Assembly: GCA_030141605.1 (NCBI GenBank)
Contig: JAQGDQ010001516.1
Span: forward strand, 1 to 36,808
Direction of reading: 5' to 3'
From: Tubiluchus corallicola
Lineage: Eukaryota > Priapulida > Priapulimorpha > Priapulimorphida > Tubiluchidae
Length of the DNA: 36,808 bases
The number at the start of each line of letters is the position of its first letter. The stretch's first letter is position 1. Positions 11,277 to 20,842 of the stretch are shown here, piece by piece. The translations under genes and the position numbers were made by a program. Below the pieces are notes generated by a model. The model saw only the letters and a program-made list of their open reading frames with translations. It was not told the DNA's origin and searched no databases.

Positions 11277-11384
11277 AAGGAAGGAAAAAGAGCACGTGTT
11301 AAAACATAAGAAGGTCTGCAAGTACTTACAAAAGTCGATTGTAACGCAAACTGCGCACAAAAGAATAGCTATGGCTTTCAGCAT
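6173..11384 (-). CDS. Short secreted peptidoglycan recognition protein, predicted amidase (left copy)
   Basis: Four exons on the minus strand: 11384-11330, 9641-9456, 7137-6932 and 6292-6173. Phases are 1, 1 and 0, all with GT/AG borders, giving 188 residues and a TAG stop. Residues 1-18 are a signal peptide (MLKAIAILLCAVCVTIDF). The rest is one PGRP/amidase_2 domain: VTRAQWGAR (26-34), FFIHHT (49-54), the C59/C65 pair, GWCDIGYSW (81-89), GGDGQIYEGRGWNTVGAHTS, and LHGHRDAGATACPG (158-171). The metal ligands of amidase PGRPs are kept (the H52/H53 pair, H161, C169), as are Y87 and T167. It should therefore cleave the N-acetylmuramoyl-L-alanine bond of peptidoglycan outside the cell. Length is normal for the short class. 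Start and splicing are inferred from signal, phase and domain continuity. Intron 1 carries a 13-unit 3' splice-site array and a pyrimidine tract on the sense strand. Confidence 0.92.
6434..6917. mobile_element. hAT-like MITE in PGRP intron 3 (left)
   Basis: Inverted ends CAGGGGTGTGCAAATT, followed by subterminal GGCCCG motifs, enclose 484 bp flanked by a perfect 8-bp duplication ctgtaaat at 6426-6433 and 6918-6925. The ends and duplication are characteristic of hAT elements. No transposase frame. It lies 7 bp from the intron 5' splice site region, so it inserted close to exon 3. Confidence 0.92.
7352..7704 (-). pseudogene. LINE reverse-transcriptase remnant with internal deletion (left)
   Basis: On the minus strand it begins ATGGCATTATCAGCTTACTC, like the longer remnant at 14885. 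It jumps from CAGCCTTAGTTGAC straight to GCCGTTTAAGATGG, losing about 210 bp, and ends with the same last codons (SLDM) and gattcattgga. The remaining peptide (MLRLPDDIPVKIAL...) is the C-terminal region found after the RT domain in non-LTR retrotransposons. It lies inside PGRP intron 2. Confidence 0.8.
7797..8631. mobile_element. Long-TIR non-autonomous DNA element, family D (left)
   Basis: The left end (ttttcatagtttcattg...aagtgtaccacagcaacgcg) and the reverse complement of the right end (ttttcacagttccgacg...aagtgtaccaggcaacgca) are alignable over about 75 bp. The element is about 835 bp. Part of the interior (8370-8475) also matches 12920-13010, so the family has at least one more partial member in the arm. 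No coding region was recognised and no convincing target duplication was found. Confidence 0.55.
8813..9213. mobile_element. Foldback MITE, family E, copy 1 (left)
   Basis: Long inverted ends run from tatcaaggca...aaatttaccagaattt...aacaacttcgaaatac at 8813 to the mirror ending tgccttgata at 9213. The interior has further inverted stretches, including cattgcgtacgcaatg near 8940, so most of the 400 bp can fold on itself. Confidence 0.7.
9220..9445. mobile_element. Foldback MITE, family E, copy 2 (left)
   Basis: A second, shorter member starts tatcaagctatctaaaacatcg a few bases after copy 1 and ends near aaattctgaaaaatttctttgtt. Its right end is degraded. The two sit in tandem in PGRP intron 2, just downstream of exon 2 in the gene's direction. 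Confidence 0.6.
9604..10426 (-). repeat. 63-bp tandem array carrying PGRP exon 2 splice acceptor (left)
   Basis: Thirteen units of 63 bp, the last being the true start of exon 2. On the gene's strand each unit holds a pyrimidine-rich stretch, tttacag (one unit tttatag), 37 bases copying the first bases of exon 2, and gtaata. The upstream twelve read an in-frame TAA soon after the copied exon sequence. A long open frame on the plus strand across the array exists only because 63 is divisible by three. Confidence 0.95.
10524..11286. repeat. Long purine-rich (GA)n tract in PGRP intron 1 (left)
   Basis: About 760 bp in which the plus strand is almost all A and G, so the PGRP sense strand is polypyrimidine. 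Part of it, 11063-11240, is a minisatellite whose unit contains cagagagactgtcagagata, present three times. Protein-like open frames (RERE, SLSL) are composition artefacts. Confidence 0.95.
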
Positions 11385-11483
11385 GTTGATAGTATGGTAA
11401 CACGAAAAGAAGTACTTTTCTATCCTCAACTAAATATGTGGCCTAGCAAATTGAACATGAAGTTTTTACTAGGACTGCGGCCC

Positions 11484-11490
11484 ATTTATA
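11484..11490 (-). promoter_or_regulatory. Candidate TATA box of left PGRP gene
   Basis: TATAAAT on the minus strand, about 100 bases upstream of the PGRP start codon. This fits a short 5' UTR of about 75 nt. Confidence 0.5.
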
Positions 11491-11829
11491 TGAAACTGAA
11501 ATCACCTTGACATGTACAAATTGGTACAAAAAAATGACATGGTTCTTATGACAACTATTATTATCATCAAAATAATTACAGCTGTTGTGTTCCCACGATG
11601 GAACACGAAGACCTGCGTGAAACTAACAGGTGTTTAGCTTCAGTAAGATTTAGCATTATTGGCAAGTTATCAAAATTGGGTTTATAGAAAAAACTAGTTT
11701 TCATTTTTAAAGGCAGCGATGATGCTACATTAATGAGTAAAACGTAAAAATTTTGAGAATTCAGCAACTAAAGTTTCTCGGGCATAGGAGCCTCGCCCAA
11801 AAACGACGACACAGCAATGTGATTGTAAC

Positions 11830-12564
11830 CAGGGGGCGTATAGATCAATAGGCTATAGCCTAGGGAGGGCGCCAAAGTTTGAGGGGCGTTACATTTTAAA
11901 GAAAAAATTCTTATTTTCCTCGGTTTCATATTCGTGTAAGGGGCTCATTTTATAACACACCACAGGCAGTCTCTGAGTGTAGCATTTATGTGTGTCACAT
12001 AACTTACTTTACTTACTTACTTACTTACTTTTACTTACTTTACTTACTTACTTTACTTGCTTGCTTGCTTGCTCGCTCGCTCGCTCGCTCACTCACTCAC
12101 TCACTCACTCACTCACTCACTCACTCACTCACTCACTCACTCACTCACTCACTCACTCACTCACTCACTCACTCACTCACTCACTCACTCCCTCACTCAC
12201 TCACTCACTCACTCACTCACTCACTCACTCACTCACTCACTCACTCACTCACTCTCTCACTCACTTATTTACTTACTTACTTACTTACACACCACAGGCA
12301 GTTACTGCGTGTAGCATTTATATGTGTCACATGGCGGTGCGACTCATGTGAACAGGTGAGAGGTACTACGCAACAAACAATTGCGCAGCCTACTTGAACA
12401 TGGGCGCTATGCAAATACATGTAATTAATAATGACCACGTGAAAACTGGGTTAATAGTATTTCTAATACACCACAAGTAATTGTTTGATGTGCTCATTAC
12501 ATAAACAACCATAAATTCACAATACTATCAGCCTAGAACATCGTAACGTCTTGATACGCCCCTG
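11830..12564. mobile_element. hAT-like element with microsatellite core (left)
   Basis: Inverted ends CAGGGGGCGTAT and ATACGCCCCTG are flanked by attgtaac (11822-11829) and attgtagc (12565-12572), an 8-bp duplication with one mismatch. The 735 bp hold no transposase. Inside is the (ACTT)/(CACT)n array, bordered on both sides by a 48-bp direct repeat starting cacaccacaggcagt (about 11957 and 12286). Confidence 0.82.
12003..12288. repeat. (ACTT)n/(GCTC)n/(CACT)n tetranucleotide array (left)
   Basis: About 285 bp of tetranucleotide repeats that shift from ACTT through GCTT and GCTC to CACT and back to ACTT. Open frames (LTHS repeats) follow from the repeat and are not genes. Confidence 0.97.
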
Positions 12565-12797
12565 ATTGTAGCGGGTGCATGGCCCCTTTTAGGGTTTTTT
12601 TTGCTTCATTTTCCAAATATTAGCCCATTGCTGCCATCTAGTATTTGTTTATAATGCCGTAGTTAAAAGTCGTTTCTCTTTTCAGACTGAAGTATGACTT
12701 CAGCATCTTCAATGCATTAATATTTGATCATTCGAGAACTATGGTAGGATGATTTTTCCTGCCTTATTGGAACAGGTCACGTCACCTCCATAATATT

Positions 12798-13012
12798 CAT
12801 TTTCACAGTTTCGTTGCACGCACGCGCAGTTGCTGCAGGTCAAAGGTCAAGTGTTCAGCGACGCGTTTTAACTGCAACCAGTCACATGGCGTGTGGGTAA
12901 AGCAAAGGCGTCTTGGGCACGAGTTCAGTAACTTCAGTTGTTTACTTAATTATGCATTAGTCTGTGCATAGAGTGATCTACTAGCAGGATCTTGCTTGGG
13001 AACAAGAAATCT
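12798..13012 (+). repeat. Partial member of TIR family D (left)
   Basis: It starts ttttcacagtttcgttgcacg with aaggtcaagtg and gcgacgcg as in the 7797 end. It continues into gttcagtaacttcag...attatgcattagtct...aggatcttgcttgg, which is also found at 8370-8475. It lacks a recognisable opposite end. Confidence 0.55.
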
Positions 13013-13439
13013 TTAACTGCAGACTTCTTTTCAGAATAAAGAAAATTAAAAATACATTTTGGAGAGCACACACTCATATCTCGGTTTGCCGGACCTCGCT
13101 TTTACGGATATCAGAAGAATCGGACAAAATCTGGACCGTTAAGAAATCTCATAGCATACTACGATTGTTTCACAATCTGACCGCTAGCTGGCGGGCCGTC
13201 ACCTGTTTTACAAAGCTTATGTTAATCTTCAGAAGAAATACAAACAAGATTTATGTACATATTTATTCTGCTTAGCAATATATTCATTAACCAACATCGA
13301 TATTACCAGTGTGAATAATTATTATACAAAACTATTATTGCAATATTGATCATTTAAGTGTGTCTTCTTCCGTCATTGGGATTTCAGTGAAAATTAATCT
13401 TTTATATATTATATAAAGTTGATGTAATAGAAGTATACA
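13013..13439. other. Stretch with no recognised feature
   Basis: AT-rich sequence between two repeats. No gene or splice-flanked exon was recognised. Confidence 0.4.
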
Positions 13440-13853
13440 TGTGAAAGTCATGTTTGAGGTTGTAGTTGAACACTTTGTAGAAAACGAATAAAACACTATA
13501 CTACATATTTGCACAAAACTGAAAGCGTTTATTAGACTAAATACACATGAGTAAAATGAGGATCACGACTGCTGCACTGCACTGAGAGTGTGTGAGTTAG
13601 ACAGTGTGTAGCACGACTGCACTGCACCGAGAACGTGACAGAGAGAGTGACTAGAAGTAGAATCCAGCCAGTATATATAGGTAAAAATAATTATGCAAAC
13701 TTGGCTTCACAAATACCATTACAGTAAAATAGGGGGAGATCCAGTGAGTATGCATATTCACTGGACCGAACAATTATACTAGGGGTGAGTTTGGCTAGTA
13801 AAATGTAAAGTGATTAGTCAATAGATGGCAGCACCTAAAAATATACAGTTACA
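13440..13853 (-). mobile_element. LTR-like segment, family B (left)
   Basis: Read on the minus strand it has TGTAACTG at one end, TATATATAC, a GCAGTGCAGTCGTG-rich stretch, AATAAA about 145 bases after the TATA, and ctttcaca at the other end. A related 3' part occurs in the spacer at 17597-17805. The layout is that of an LTR without internal genes. Ends are tentative because no target duplication was found. Confidence 0.55.
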
Positions 13854-14879
13854 ACTTCCACAATACATAATAATCTAATCGACTATACATTACTGTGATT
13901 ACCTCCACGGAGTTGACTAACACCGCATGTAATGCATTTTTTACGATATCATTATTTTGGATTTTTATTCATGTATAATAATAAATCAAATTTATTAGTA
14001 ATCTTCTTGTCAACCAGAGTACGTTTGCTTTTTCTTCTTCATTTTGTATGCGAAACATTGGTCATTCTTAGGGCATAATGGTTTCACTTGAGTAAGATCA
14101 ATTGTAAGTTTGTTGTTTGTCACAAGTGTGGAAACTCACTTCACCTATACCATTTTACATTCATCAAAATTCACTTAAGTGTAATTAAATACAAACCCTA
14201 AGCGCCGTAACATAGCAAGGTATTAGCCACAACAATTAAAACCGTTTCGGCTTATTTCCAGGGTAGAAACAAAAAACCAAGCAACCAGACAGAAAATTAT
14301 TCCTTTAAATACAATAGTAATTCTAGTTTAATGTGATATTACTGTGGGTGTTATATTTTAATATGAAATAAAAAGAGAGCAAGGAAGATGCACACTTGTC
14401 ACGTACAAGGGTTTCAAACAATCTTAAAGAAATAAAAGAAGGAAGGAACTGTTATTTATTTATTTATTTTTTTATTTATTATGATTATCACATTCAGTAC
14501 AATTTTACATATAATTATTGAGTGTACACAAGTTTAGTGTTGCATTATGTATAAGTATACAAAGTCGTAAAGGCAGTATGAATTACCAAAGTATAATATA
14601 GATCAGAAAAAAATGTAAAAACCGGTTGTATCTATCAAGTAGCTAAACGACAAATAAAAAGGCAAACAAACATCAAGCTTTATAATTCCCTACGTAAACA
14701 GATTGTTTATTGCTCTTTTATTTATATTAATACAGACAGTAAACGAGCACGTGTTTTAATTGTTGACGCTCGTCTTATGCAATTTAGTTCCTACATTTTC
14801 AGCTGTTATACTGGACTTACTCCCTTTTTTATTAGCTCATATCACACATATCACTCGGTTTCACTGTTGCTCAACAACT
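13854..14879. other. AT-rich stretch with no recognised gene
   Basis: The only clear feature is a (TTTA)n run at about 14452-14480. No supported exon or element ends were found. Confidence 0.4.
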
Positions 14880-14884
14880 AAGTA

Positions 14885-15412
14885 ATGGCATTATCAGCTT
14901 ACTCAAAACTCACAAAAGTTTTTGAGAATAGGAAGATTTCTTTGGAAACAAAAATTAGAATATTTTCAGCCTTAATTGAAACTGTATTTCTGTATAACTC
15001 TGAGCTCTGGACATTAAAAGTAAATCATAAAGCTGAAATCGATGCATTTCAAAGGCGAAATTACATAAACATTTTGGGTATTAGATGGTCAAAGAAAATT
15101 TCAAACAAAGATCTATATGAAAAAATAAAAGAAGAACCTTGGACAAGAAAAATAAAAAGACGCCGTTTAAGATGGATTGGACATATGCTTAGACTACCTG
15201 ATGATATTCCAGTGAAGATAGCTCTTCAACACGCCATAGAACCAGCTAAAAAACCTGCAGGAGGACAAATGTTAACATATTTAGATTTTGCACAGAAAGA
15301 TTTAAACACTTCAGCACTTCATAGGGGCATTGCGGCGAGCAGGGAGTCCTGGCATAGGGAGGTGAGCAGAATCATGTCCCTGGACGTATGATTCATTGGA
15401 TGATGATGATGA
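14885..15412 (+). pseudogene. LINE reverse-transcriptase C-terminal remnant (left)
   Basis: A 168-residue open frame (stop at 15389-15391) matches the end of non-LTR retrotransposon ORF2: KISLETKIRIFSALIETVFLYNSELWTL, then the IKRRRLRWIGHMLRLPDD motif and a PAGG...DLNTSAL...SRESWHREVSRI tail. The endonuclease and most of the RT domain are missing, so it is 5'-truncated. After the stop comes gattcattgg and a (GATGAT)n tail, as in LINEs with simple-repeat tails. The start coincides with that of the deleted copy at 7352-7704. Confidence 0.85.
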
Positions 15413-15603
15413 ACAACTAAATATTTTCATTAATCTAACCCATCCTCAAGAATGAATACACATCCTCATAAATGAGTAATACAATTATCCGCATACAATT
15501 GCCCATCTTTAACTCCTTCAGGATCGTAACTGTCTGTTGCATTTTGCATGAGTTCATGAAGAACTGTTTCAGTAAAATTAATTTGGTTGTATAGTGGGTA
15601 GTG

Positions 15604-15954
15604 CGTTGTATTGGTTGTGTGTAGCTGTTTATTGAAGCTTGAGGAATGGCAAAGCTATGAAGAGTCTGATTATAAAACGACACGTTTATTAAATATCAAC
15701 ACAATAAATATAATAAATAGCAATGCCAAAGGCCCCTGATCTAATGGTCTGTACGCTCCGGCTCCCAGACTCAATCTGAGACTAATTTCCCCAGCTGGAG
15801 GTCCCGCACGCCTTATATATCGACGCCTCAATTCCTAGATCACGTAATCACGTGACACCAGTCCTTAACTGGCTTCATCATACCAGCATCTATCAACATA
15901 ATTATTTATCATAATCTACTGCTTTTAACATAATTTAACAGGTTCTCTTTACTG
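15604..15954 (-). mobile_element. LTR-like segment, family A, second copy (left)
   Basis: Related to 1347-1680 with TATATAAG, AATAAA and the caatacaacg end in the same order on the minus strand. It differs from that copy at many positions, so the two are independent older insertions. Confidence 0.6.
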
Positions 15955-16054
15955 TTTCCACTAAGCAGTAATTACTTTATATTTAGTAATTTTTGTAGGT
16001 TTCTACTATTCACACAATGAATTTTCATGCAAAATGATGTATAAAATGCAGTTG

Positions 16055-16060
16055 TTTATT
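16055..16060 (-). promoter_or_regulatory. Polyadenylation signal after left protease exon
   Basis: AATAAA on the minus strand, 125 bases beyond the stop codon of the terminal protease exon. Confidence 0.5.
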
Positions 16061-16184
16061 TTAGACAAATTAAAAATCGATTTTTCACAAAAAATTGAAA
16101 AAAAGCTTGCAGCAATTACAATGTTTGCACTGTTATGAAGTACAGCATCACTTGTGTGATCCTCATCAGCTAAACATCCTTACT

Positions 16185-16454
16185 TTAAGCCATCCTGTTA
16201 AACGAATATACTACAAATATCTTTGTTACAATATATGTAATTGCAATGTTGTGTACAGAAGTAGTGTTGGAGACAATCGGGCCATGGGTTGGAGTAGTAG
16301 TAACATCAGCATAAAATTGCACTTCTTTAATCCACTCCAAATGAGGGGACACTCTTGTAGCATGAGAGGAAATATTGCAAAAATTGCCCGATGCGGAAAA
16401 AACTCCAATTACTTCACCCGTAGATTCCAGTATCATGGGACCTCCAGAATCGCC
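16185..16454 (-). pseudogene. Orphan terminal exon of S1 serine protease (left)
   Basis: On the minus strand a 3' splice site (attttcag) is followed by GDSGGPM, the active-site serine motif of the chymotrypsin family, then a frame of 89 residues to a stop. The sequence equals the right-arm exon, but no upstream protease exon exists on this strand: the only candidate, in the spacer, lies on the plus strand. It should be non-functional unless spliced to something outside the window. Confidence 0.8.
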
Positions 16455-16620
16455 CTGAAAATGTTTTGTGAATTAAATAAATAGGCTAGTTTGATTTTTG
16501 TCAAATTTTAGAGTTACACATTAACAAGTGAACAGTCTGCAATTGCAAACTTTTGGTTGATAAATTATAGTTTTTCCTGATAATTGAAACAGTTTAAATT
16601 TACGGATTTCAAGGAATTTT

Positions 16621-17131
16621 TTTATGAAAACCAATGTAAAAATTGGTCCTTGAAATGCGATAACCAAAGTGGTTATGCTAGGTGCGAGCACATGTCTTTA
16701 GGTTGTACTGAAGTATATCGCTAAGCAGCGGCCGACCAGCTAAGTGGCACATGGCAATTGTTAGTAATGTAGTTTGTACTAGAGAGAAAAGAATTATTTA
16801 ATAAATATGAAAAAGAAAAAGCAAGGTAGATCAGTAAGAACAGCATAGCACTAAAAAGCAGTTTGGAGAAAGAGGGTCATGGGAGTAGGTTCACACATCA
16901 TAGTTTTAGTTTTTTGAGAGGTGATTATATTTTCATTTTTGCAGAAGTGTAATTAGTAATTATAAAATGGTTTGTGTTAATGGAGAGAAATTTTGTATAC
17001 GTATAGTTATAATATTTTGCAAGGAATATGTTATGAAAGGAGTAAGGAATACAAAACGACAAATACAAATACAGGTTTTTTGGAGTCCTCAGGAGGAGAC
17101 TTGGAGTCGAATTTCGGCTGCTGATTTCAAG
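16621..17131 (+). repeat. 500-bp repeat R, left-arm copy
   Basis: Shares about 500 bp in direct orientation with 18126-18628 in the spacer and is the mirror of 19666-20176. It begins tttatgaaaaccaatg and ends near gtcgaatttcggctgct. Positions 16798-16858 match the spacer copy and not the right arm. Confidence 0.93.
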
Positions 17132-17350
17132 TAATTTTTTGTGACGCCAAAGTAGACACCTGAATCACCTGATTATTTGAGTATAATTTCTACAGTAGGC
17201 TTTTTGAAGTCACTCTTTTGCAACTGTGACTCTCTTGCTGTTCTTACATGCGAGGCAGCTGCTCTTAAATCCAGTTTCCCTAAAAGCTTCTTACCTGTGA
17301 ATTTCTTTATCTCACTTTGAGAATGTCATGTATATATATTTAATTGTTCT

Positions 17351-17805
<455 letters not shown>

Positions 17806-17902
17806 CACATACAACACGATTTCACCGTTACTAAATCATTTTTTCCATGTAATAGAAAAATCCCTTGGTAAATAATAACAAATAAAGCTCATTTTTTAAC
17901 AG

Positions 17903-20612
17903 GAACCACAGATGTGTTACGGAAGGCAATGTCCCAAGTTGTGACATCTGGAAATTGTGCATATGATAAGCCTCAAGTTGTTGTTTGCGCCGAAATTCCA
18001 GGCGTCTCCAGCTGTTTTGTAAGCACAATTATTTTATCTCAACCTCATTTAATGAACAAAAATATAAATACTACATAATGCAGGCTTGTTAGGATCATTA
18101 AGCGCCATTGTTATAGAATGTTTGTTTATGAAAACCAATGTAAAAATTGGTCCTTGAAATGCGATAACCAAAGTGGTTATGCTAGAGGTGCGAGCACGTC
18201 TTAGGTTGTACTGAAGTATATCGCTAAGCAGCGGCCGACCAGCTAAGTGGCACTTGGCAATTGTTAGTAATGTAGTTTGTACTAGAGAAAAAAGAATTAT
18301 TTAATAAATATGAAAAAGAAAAAGCAAGGTAGATCAGTAAGAACAGCATAGCACTAAAAAGCAGTTTGGAGAAAGAAGGTCATGGGAGCAGGTTTACATA
18401 TTGTAGTTTTAGTTTTTTGAGAGGTGATTATTTATTTTCATTTTTGCAGGAGTGTAATTAGTAATTATAAAATGGTTTGTGTTAATGGAGAGAAATTTTG
18501 TATACGTATAGTTATAATATTTTGCAAGGAATATGTTATGAAAGGAGTAAAGAATACAGAACGACAAATACAAATACAGGTTTTTGGAGTCCTCAGGAGG
18601 AACTTGAGAGTCGAATTTCGGCTGCTAACTCCTCTATAACTCCTCAAAATTTATATACTACATTATGCAGGCTTGTTAGGATCATTAAGTGCCATTGTTT
18701 AATATAAACAAAATTTCAAAGCACGTACATTAGAATTCTCTGTAAGTTGGTTTTTGTCAAGGAATTGTATATATTCGACAAATAAATCGGTTTAAACGAT
18801 TTGTATTGATTGCTATACAAATCCTTGTGAAGACAAGAATAACGAGTGAAATAACTATGTGTTGTAGTCTGTTCTCTTACTTAATCATATATTTGTTTTA
18901 GAAATCTTAATAGATTATCCACAAATTCTTTACCCGAAAAATAGATTAAGCTACCATATGATTCTTAGCAGGAAATAGTGCGCATCCGTGATATTTTAGT
19001 AAATTCTTTAGTAACACCAACTCTGAAATAGGTCGTGTTTGATTAAATGTTGCTGCATAACAGCTAGAACAGTCAGGGCCTTTTTCAGCCTAAGCGAGGC
19101 CCAGGGAAGTGGGGTGTGTGAGGCTCCCTTGCGGAGAGGGGGCGAAGCGCCGGGAGCGGGCGCCACCCAGAAAATTTTTGAACTGCTAGAATGCCGGAGA
19201 AGCATTTTCGAAGAAAAAATATGGAATTATACAGTTGTTAAAGGAAAGAACAATTGAAAGTAAAACTGCTTTATTCTCAAGACCAGTCCTTAATACTTCT
19301 CAATACTGGCAAACGGCGCGCGTGTGGCAAGAGAGAGAGAGAGGAGGCAGTATGTCGCATAAAGCAAAAAAAGTTACCTCGGCGTGAGGCCCCCCTGGAG
19401 GGTGAGGCCCCGAAGTATCCCCACTTCCCCCCTTGAAATAGGGCCTGAGAACAATTAAATATATATACATGACATTCTCAAAGTGAGATAAAGAAATTCA
19501 CAGGTAAGAAGCTTTTAGGGAAACTGGATTTAAGAGCAGCTGCCTCGCATGTAAGAACAGCAAGAGAGTCACAGTTGCAAAAGAGTGACTTCAAAAAGCC
19601 TACTGTAGAAATTATACTCAAATAATCAGGTGATTCAGGTGTCTACTTTGGCGTCACAAAAAATTACTTGAAATCAGCAGCCGAAATTCGACTCCAAGTC
19701 TCCTCCTGAGGACTCCAAAAAACCTGTATTTGTATTTGTCGTTTTGTATTCCTTACTCCTTTCATAACATATTCCTTGCAAAATATTATAACTATACGTA
19801 TACAAAATTTCTCTCCATTAACACAAACCATTTTATAATTACTAATTACACTTCTGCAAAAATGAAAATATAATCACCTCTCAAAAAACTAAAACTATGA
19901 TGTGTGAACCTACTCCCATGACCCTCTTTCTCCAAACTGTTTTTAGCGCTATCCTGTTCTTACTGACCTACCTGACTTTTTCTTTTTCACATTTATTACA
20001 TAATTCTTTTCTCTCTAGTACAAACTACATTACTAACAATTGCCATGTGCCACTTAGCTGGTCGGCCGCTGCTTAGCGATATACTTCAGTACAACCTAAA
20101 GACATGTGCTCGCACCTAGCATAACCACTTTGGTTATCGCATTTCAAGGACCAATTTTTACATTGGTTTTCATAAAAAAATTCCTTGAAATCCGTAAATT
20201 TAAACTGTTTCAATTATCAGGAAAAACTATAATTTATCAACCAAAAGTTTGCAATTGCAGACTGTTCACTTGTTAATGTGTAACTCTAAAATTTGACAAA
20301 AATCAAACTAGCCTATTTATTTAATTCACAAAACATTTTCAGGGCGATTCTGGAGGTCCCATGATACTGGAATCTACGGGTGAAGTAATTGGAGTTTTTT
20401 CCGCATCGGGCAATTTTTGCAATATTTCCTCTCATGCTACAAGAGTGTCCCCTCATTTGGAGTGGATTAAAGAAGTGCAATTTTATGCTGATGTTACTAC
20501 TACTCCAACCCATGGCCCGATTGTCTCCAACACTACTTCTGTACACAACATTGCAATTACATATATTGTAACAAAGATATTTGTAGTATATTCGTTTAAC
20601 AGGATGGCTTAA
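17903..20612 (+). CDS. S1-family serine protease, last two exons (partial)
   Basis: Exon 17903-18018 follows attttttaacag and ends at TTT|gtaagc. It encodes TTDVLRKAMSQVVTSGNC... and ends SSCF, with cysteines at the places of C168, C182 and C191. Exon 20343-20612 follows attttcag, is in phase, and starts GDSGGPM with the catalytic Ser195, then TRVSPHLEWIKEV and a C-terminal tail with a hydrophobic run (IAITYIVTKIFVVYSF). The residue six before Ser195 is Ser, as in chymotrypsin, not the Asp of trypsin. The C136-C201 disulfide is absent. The expected G of a WG motif is split at the first splice site. Exons with His57 and Asp102 were not found, so the gene is partial here: they lie outside, in unrecognised sequence, or were lost. 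The intron holds repeat R in both orientations. AATAAA follows at 20737-20742. Confidence 0.82.
18062..18112 (+). repeat. Direct repeat flanking spacer copy of R (5' side)
   Basis: About 50 bp containing atgcaggcttgttaggatca, repeated with about three changes at 18649-18699. Together they bracket the spacer copy of R. Confidence 0.9.
18126..18628 (+). repeat. 500-bp repeat R, spacer copy
   Basis: Direct repeat of 16621-17131, with scattered differences. It lies in the protease intron. No coding function was recognised. Confidence 0.93.
18649..18699 (+). repeat. Direct repeat flanking spacer copy of R (3' side)
   Basis: Second copy of the 50-bp flank, with t for c in aagtgccattg and a few other changes. 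Confidence 0.9.
19074..19447. mobile_element. MITE family A, complete copy crossing spacer and right arm
   Basis: Ends cagggcctttttcagcc and ttgaaatagggcctg enclose 374 bp. The flanks are agaacagt (19066-19073) and agaacaat (19448-19455), an 8-bp duplication with one mismatch. The palindrome's inner limit (about 19331) lies inside, so this locus predates the inverted duplication. Confidence 0.85.
19666..20176 (-). repeat. 500-bp repeat R, right-arm copy
   Basis: Mirror of the left copy except at eight sites between about 19939 and 19999, where the left arm agrees with the spacer copy. With the spacer copy it forms an inverted pair inside the protease intron. Confidence 0.93.
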
Positions 20613-20736
20613 AGTAAGGATGTTTAGCTGATGAGGATCACACAAGTGATGCTGTACTTCATAACAGTGCAAACATTGTAATTGCTGCAAGCTTTTTTTC
20701 AATTTTTTGTGAAAAATCGATTTTTAATTTGTCTAA

Positions 20737-20742
20737 AATAAA
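20737..20742 (+). promoter_or_regulatory. Polyadenylation signal of protease
   Basis: AATAAA, 125 bases after the protease stop codon. Confidence 0.55.
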
Positions 20743-20842
20743 CAACTGCATTTTATACATCATTTTGCATGAAAATTCATTGTGTGAATAGTAGAAACCT
20801 ACAAAAATTACTAAATATAAAGTAATTACTGCTTAGTGGAAA

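Noticed and set aside
10517-11295. Arg/Glu-rich and Ser/Leu-rich open frames
   Set aside because: They reflect the purine/pyrimidine tract in PGRP intron 1.
11990-12397. LTHS-repeat open frames
   Set aside because: They are produced by the (CACT)n array. All three frames are open, as expected for such a repeat.
1347-15954. The two LTR-A segments of one arm as the two ends of a single retrotransposon
   Set aside because: They are in opposite orientation, 14 kb apart, diverged from each other, and have genes and unrelated elements between them.
16095-16484. A 129-residue open frame on the plus strand
   Set aside because: It is antisense to the terminal protease exon, whose frame has the GDSGGP motif and a splice acceptor.
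19479-19625. Open frame of about 45 codons (FTGKKLLGKLDLRAAASHV...) in the right arm
   Set aside because: No clear splice acceptor in phase, no recognised domain and no neighbouring exon. It is probably chance.
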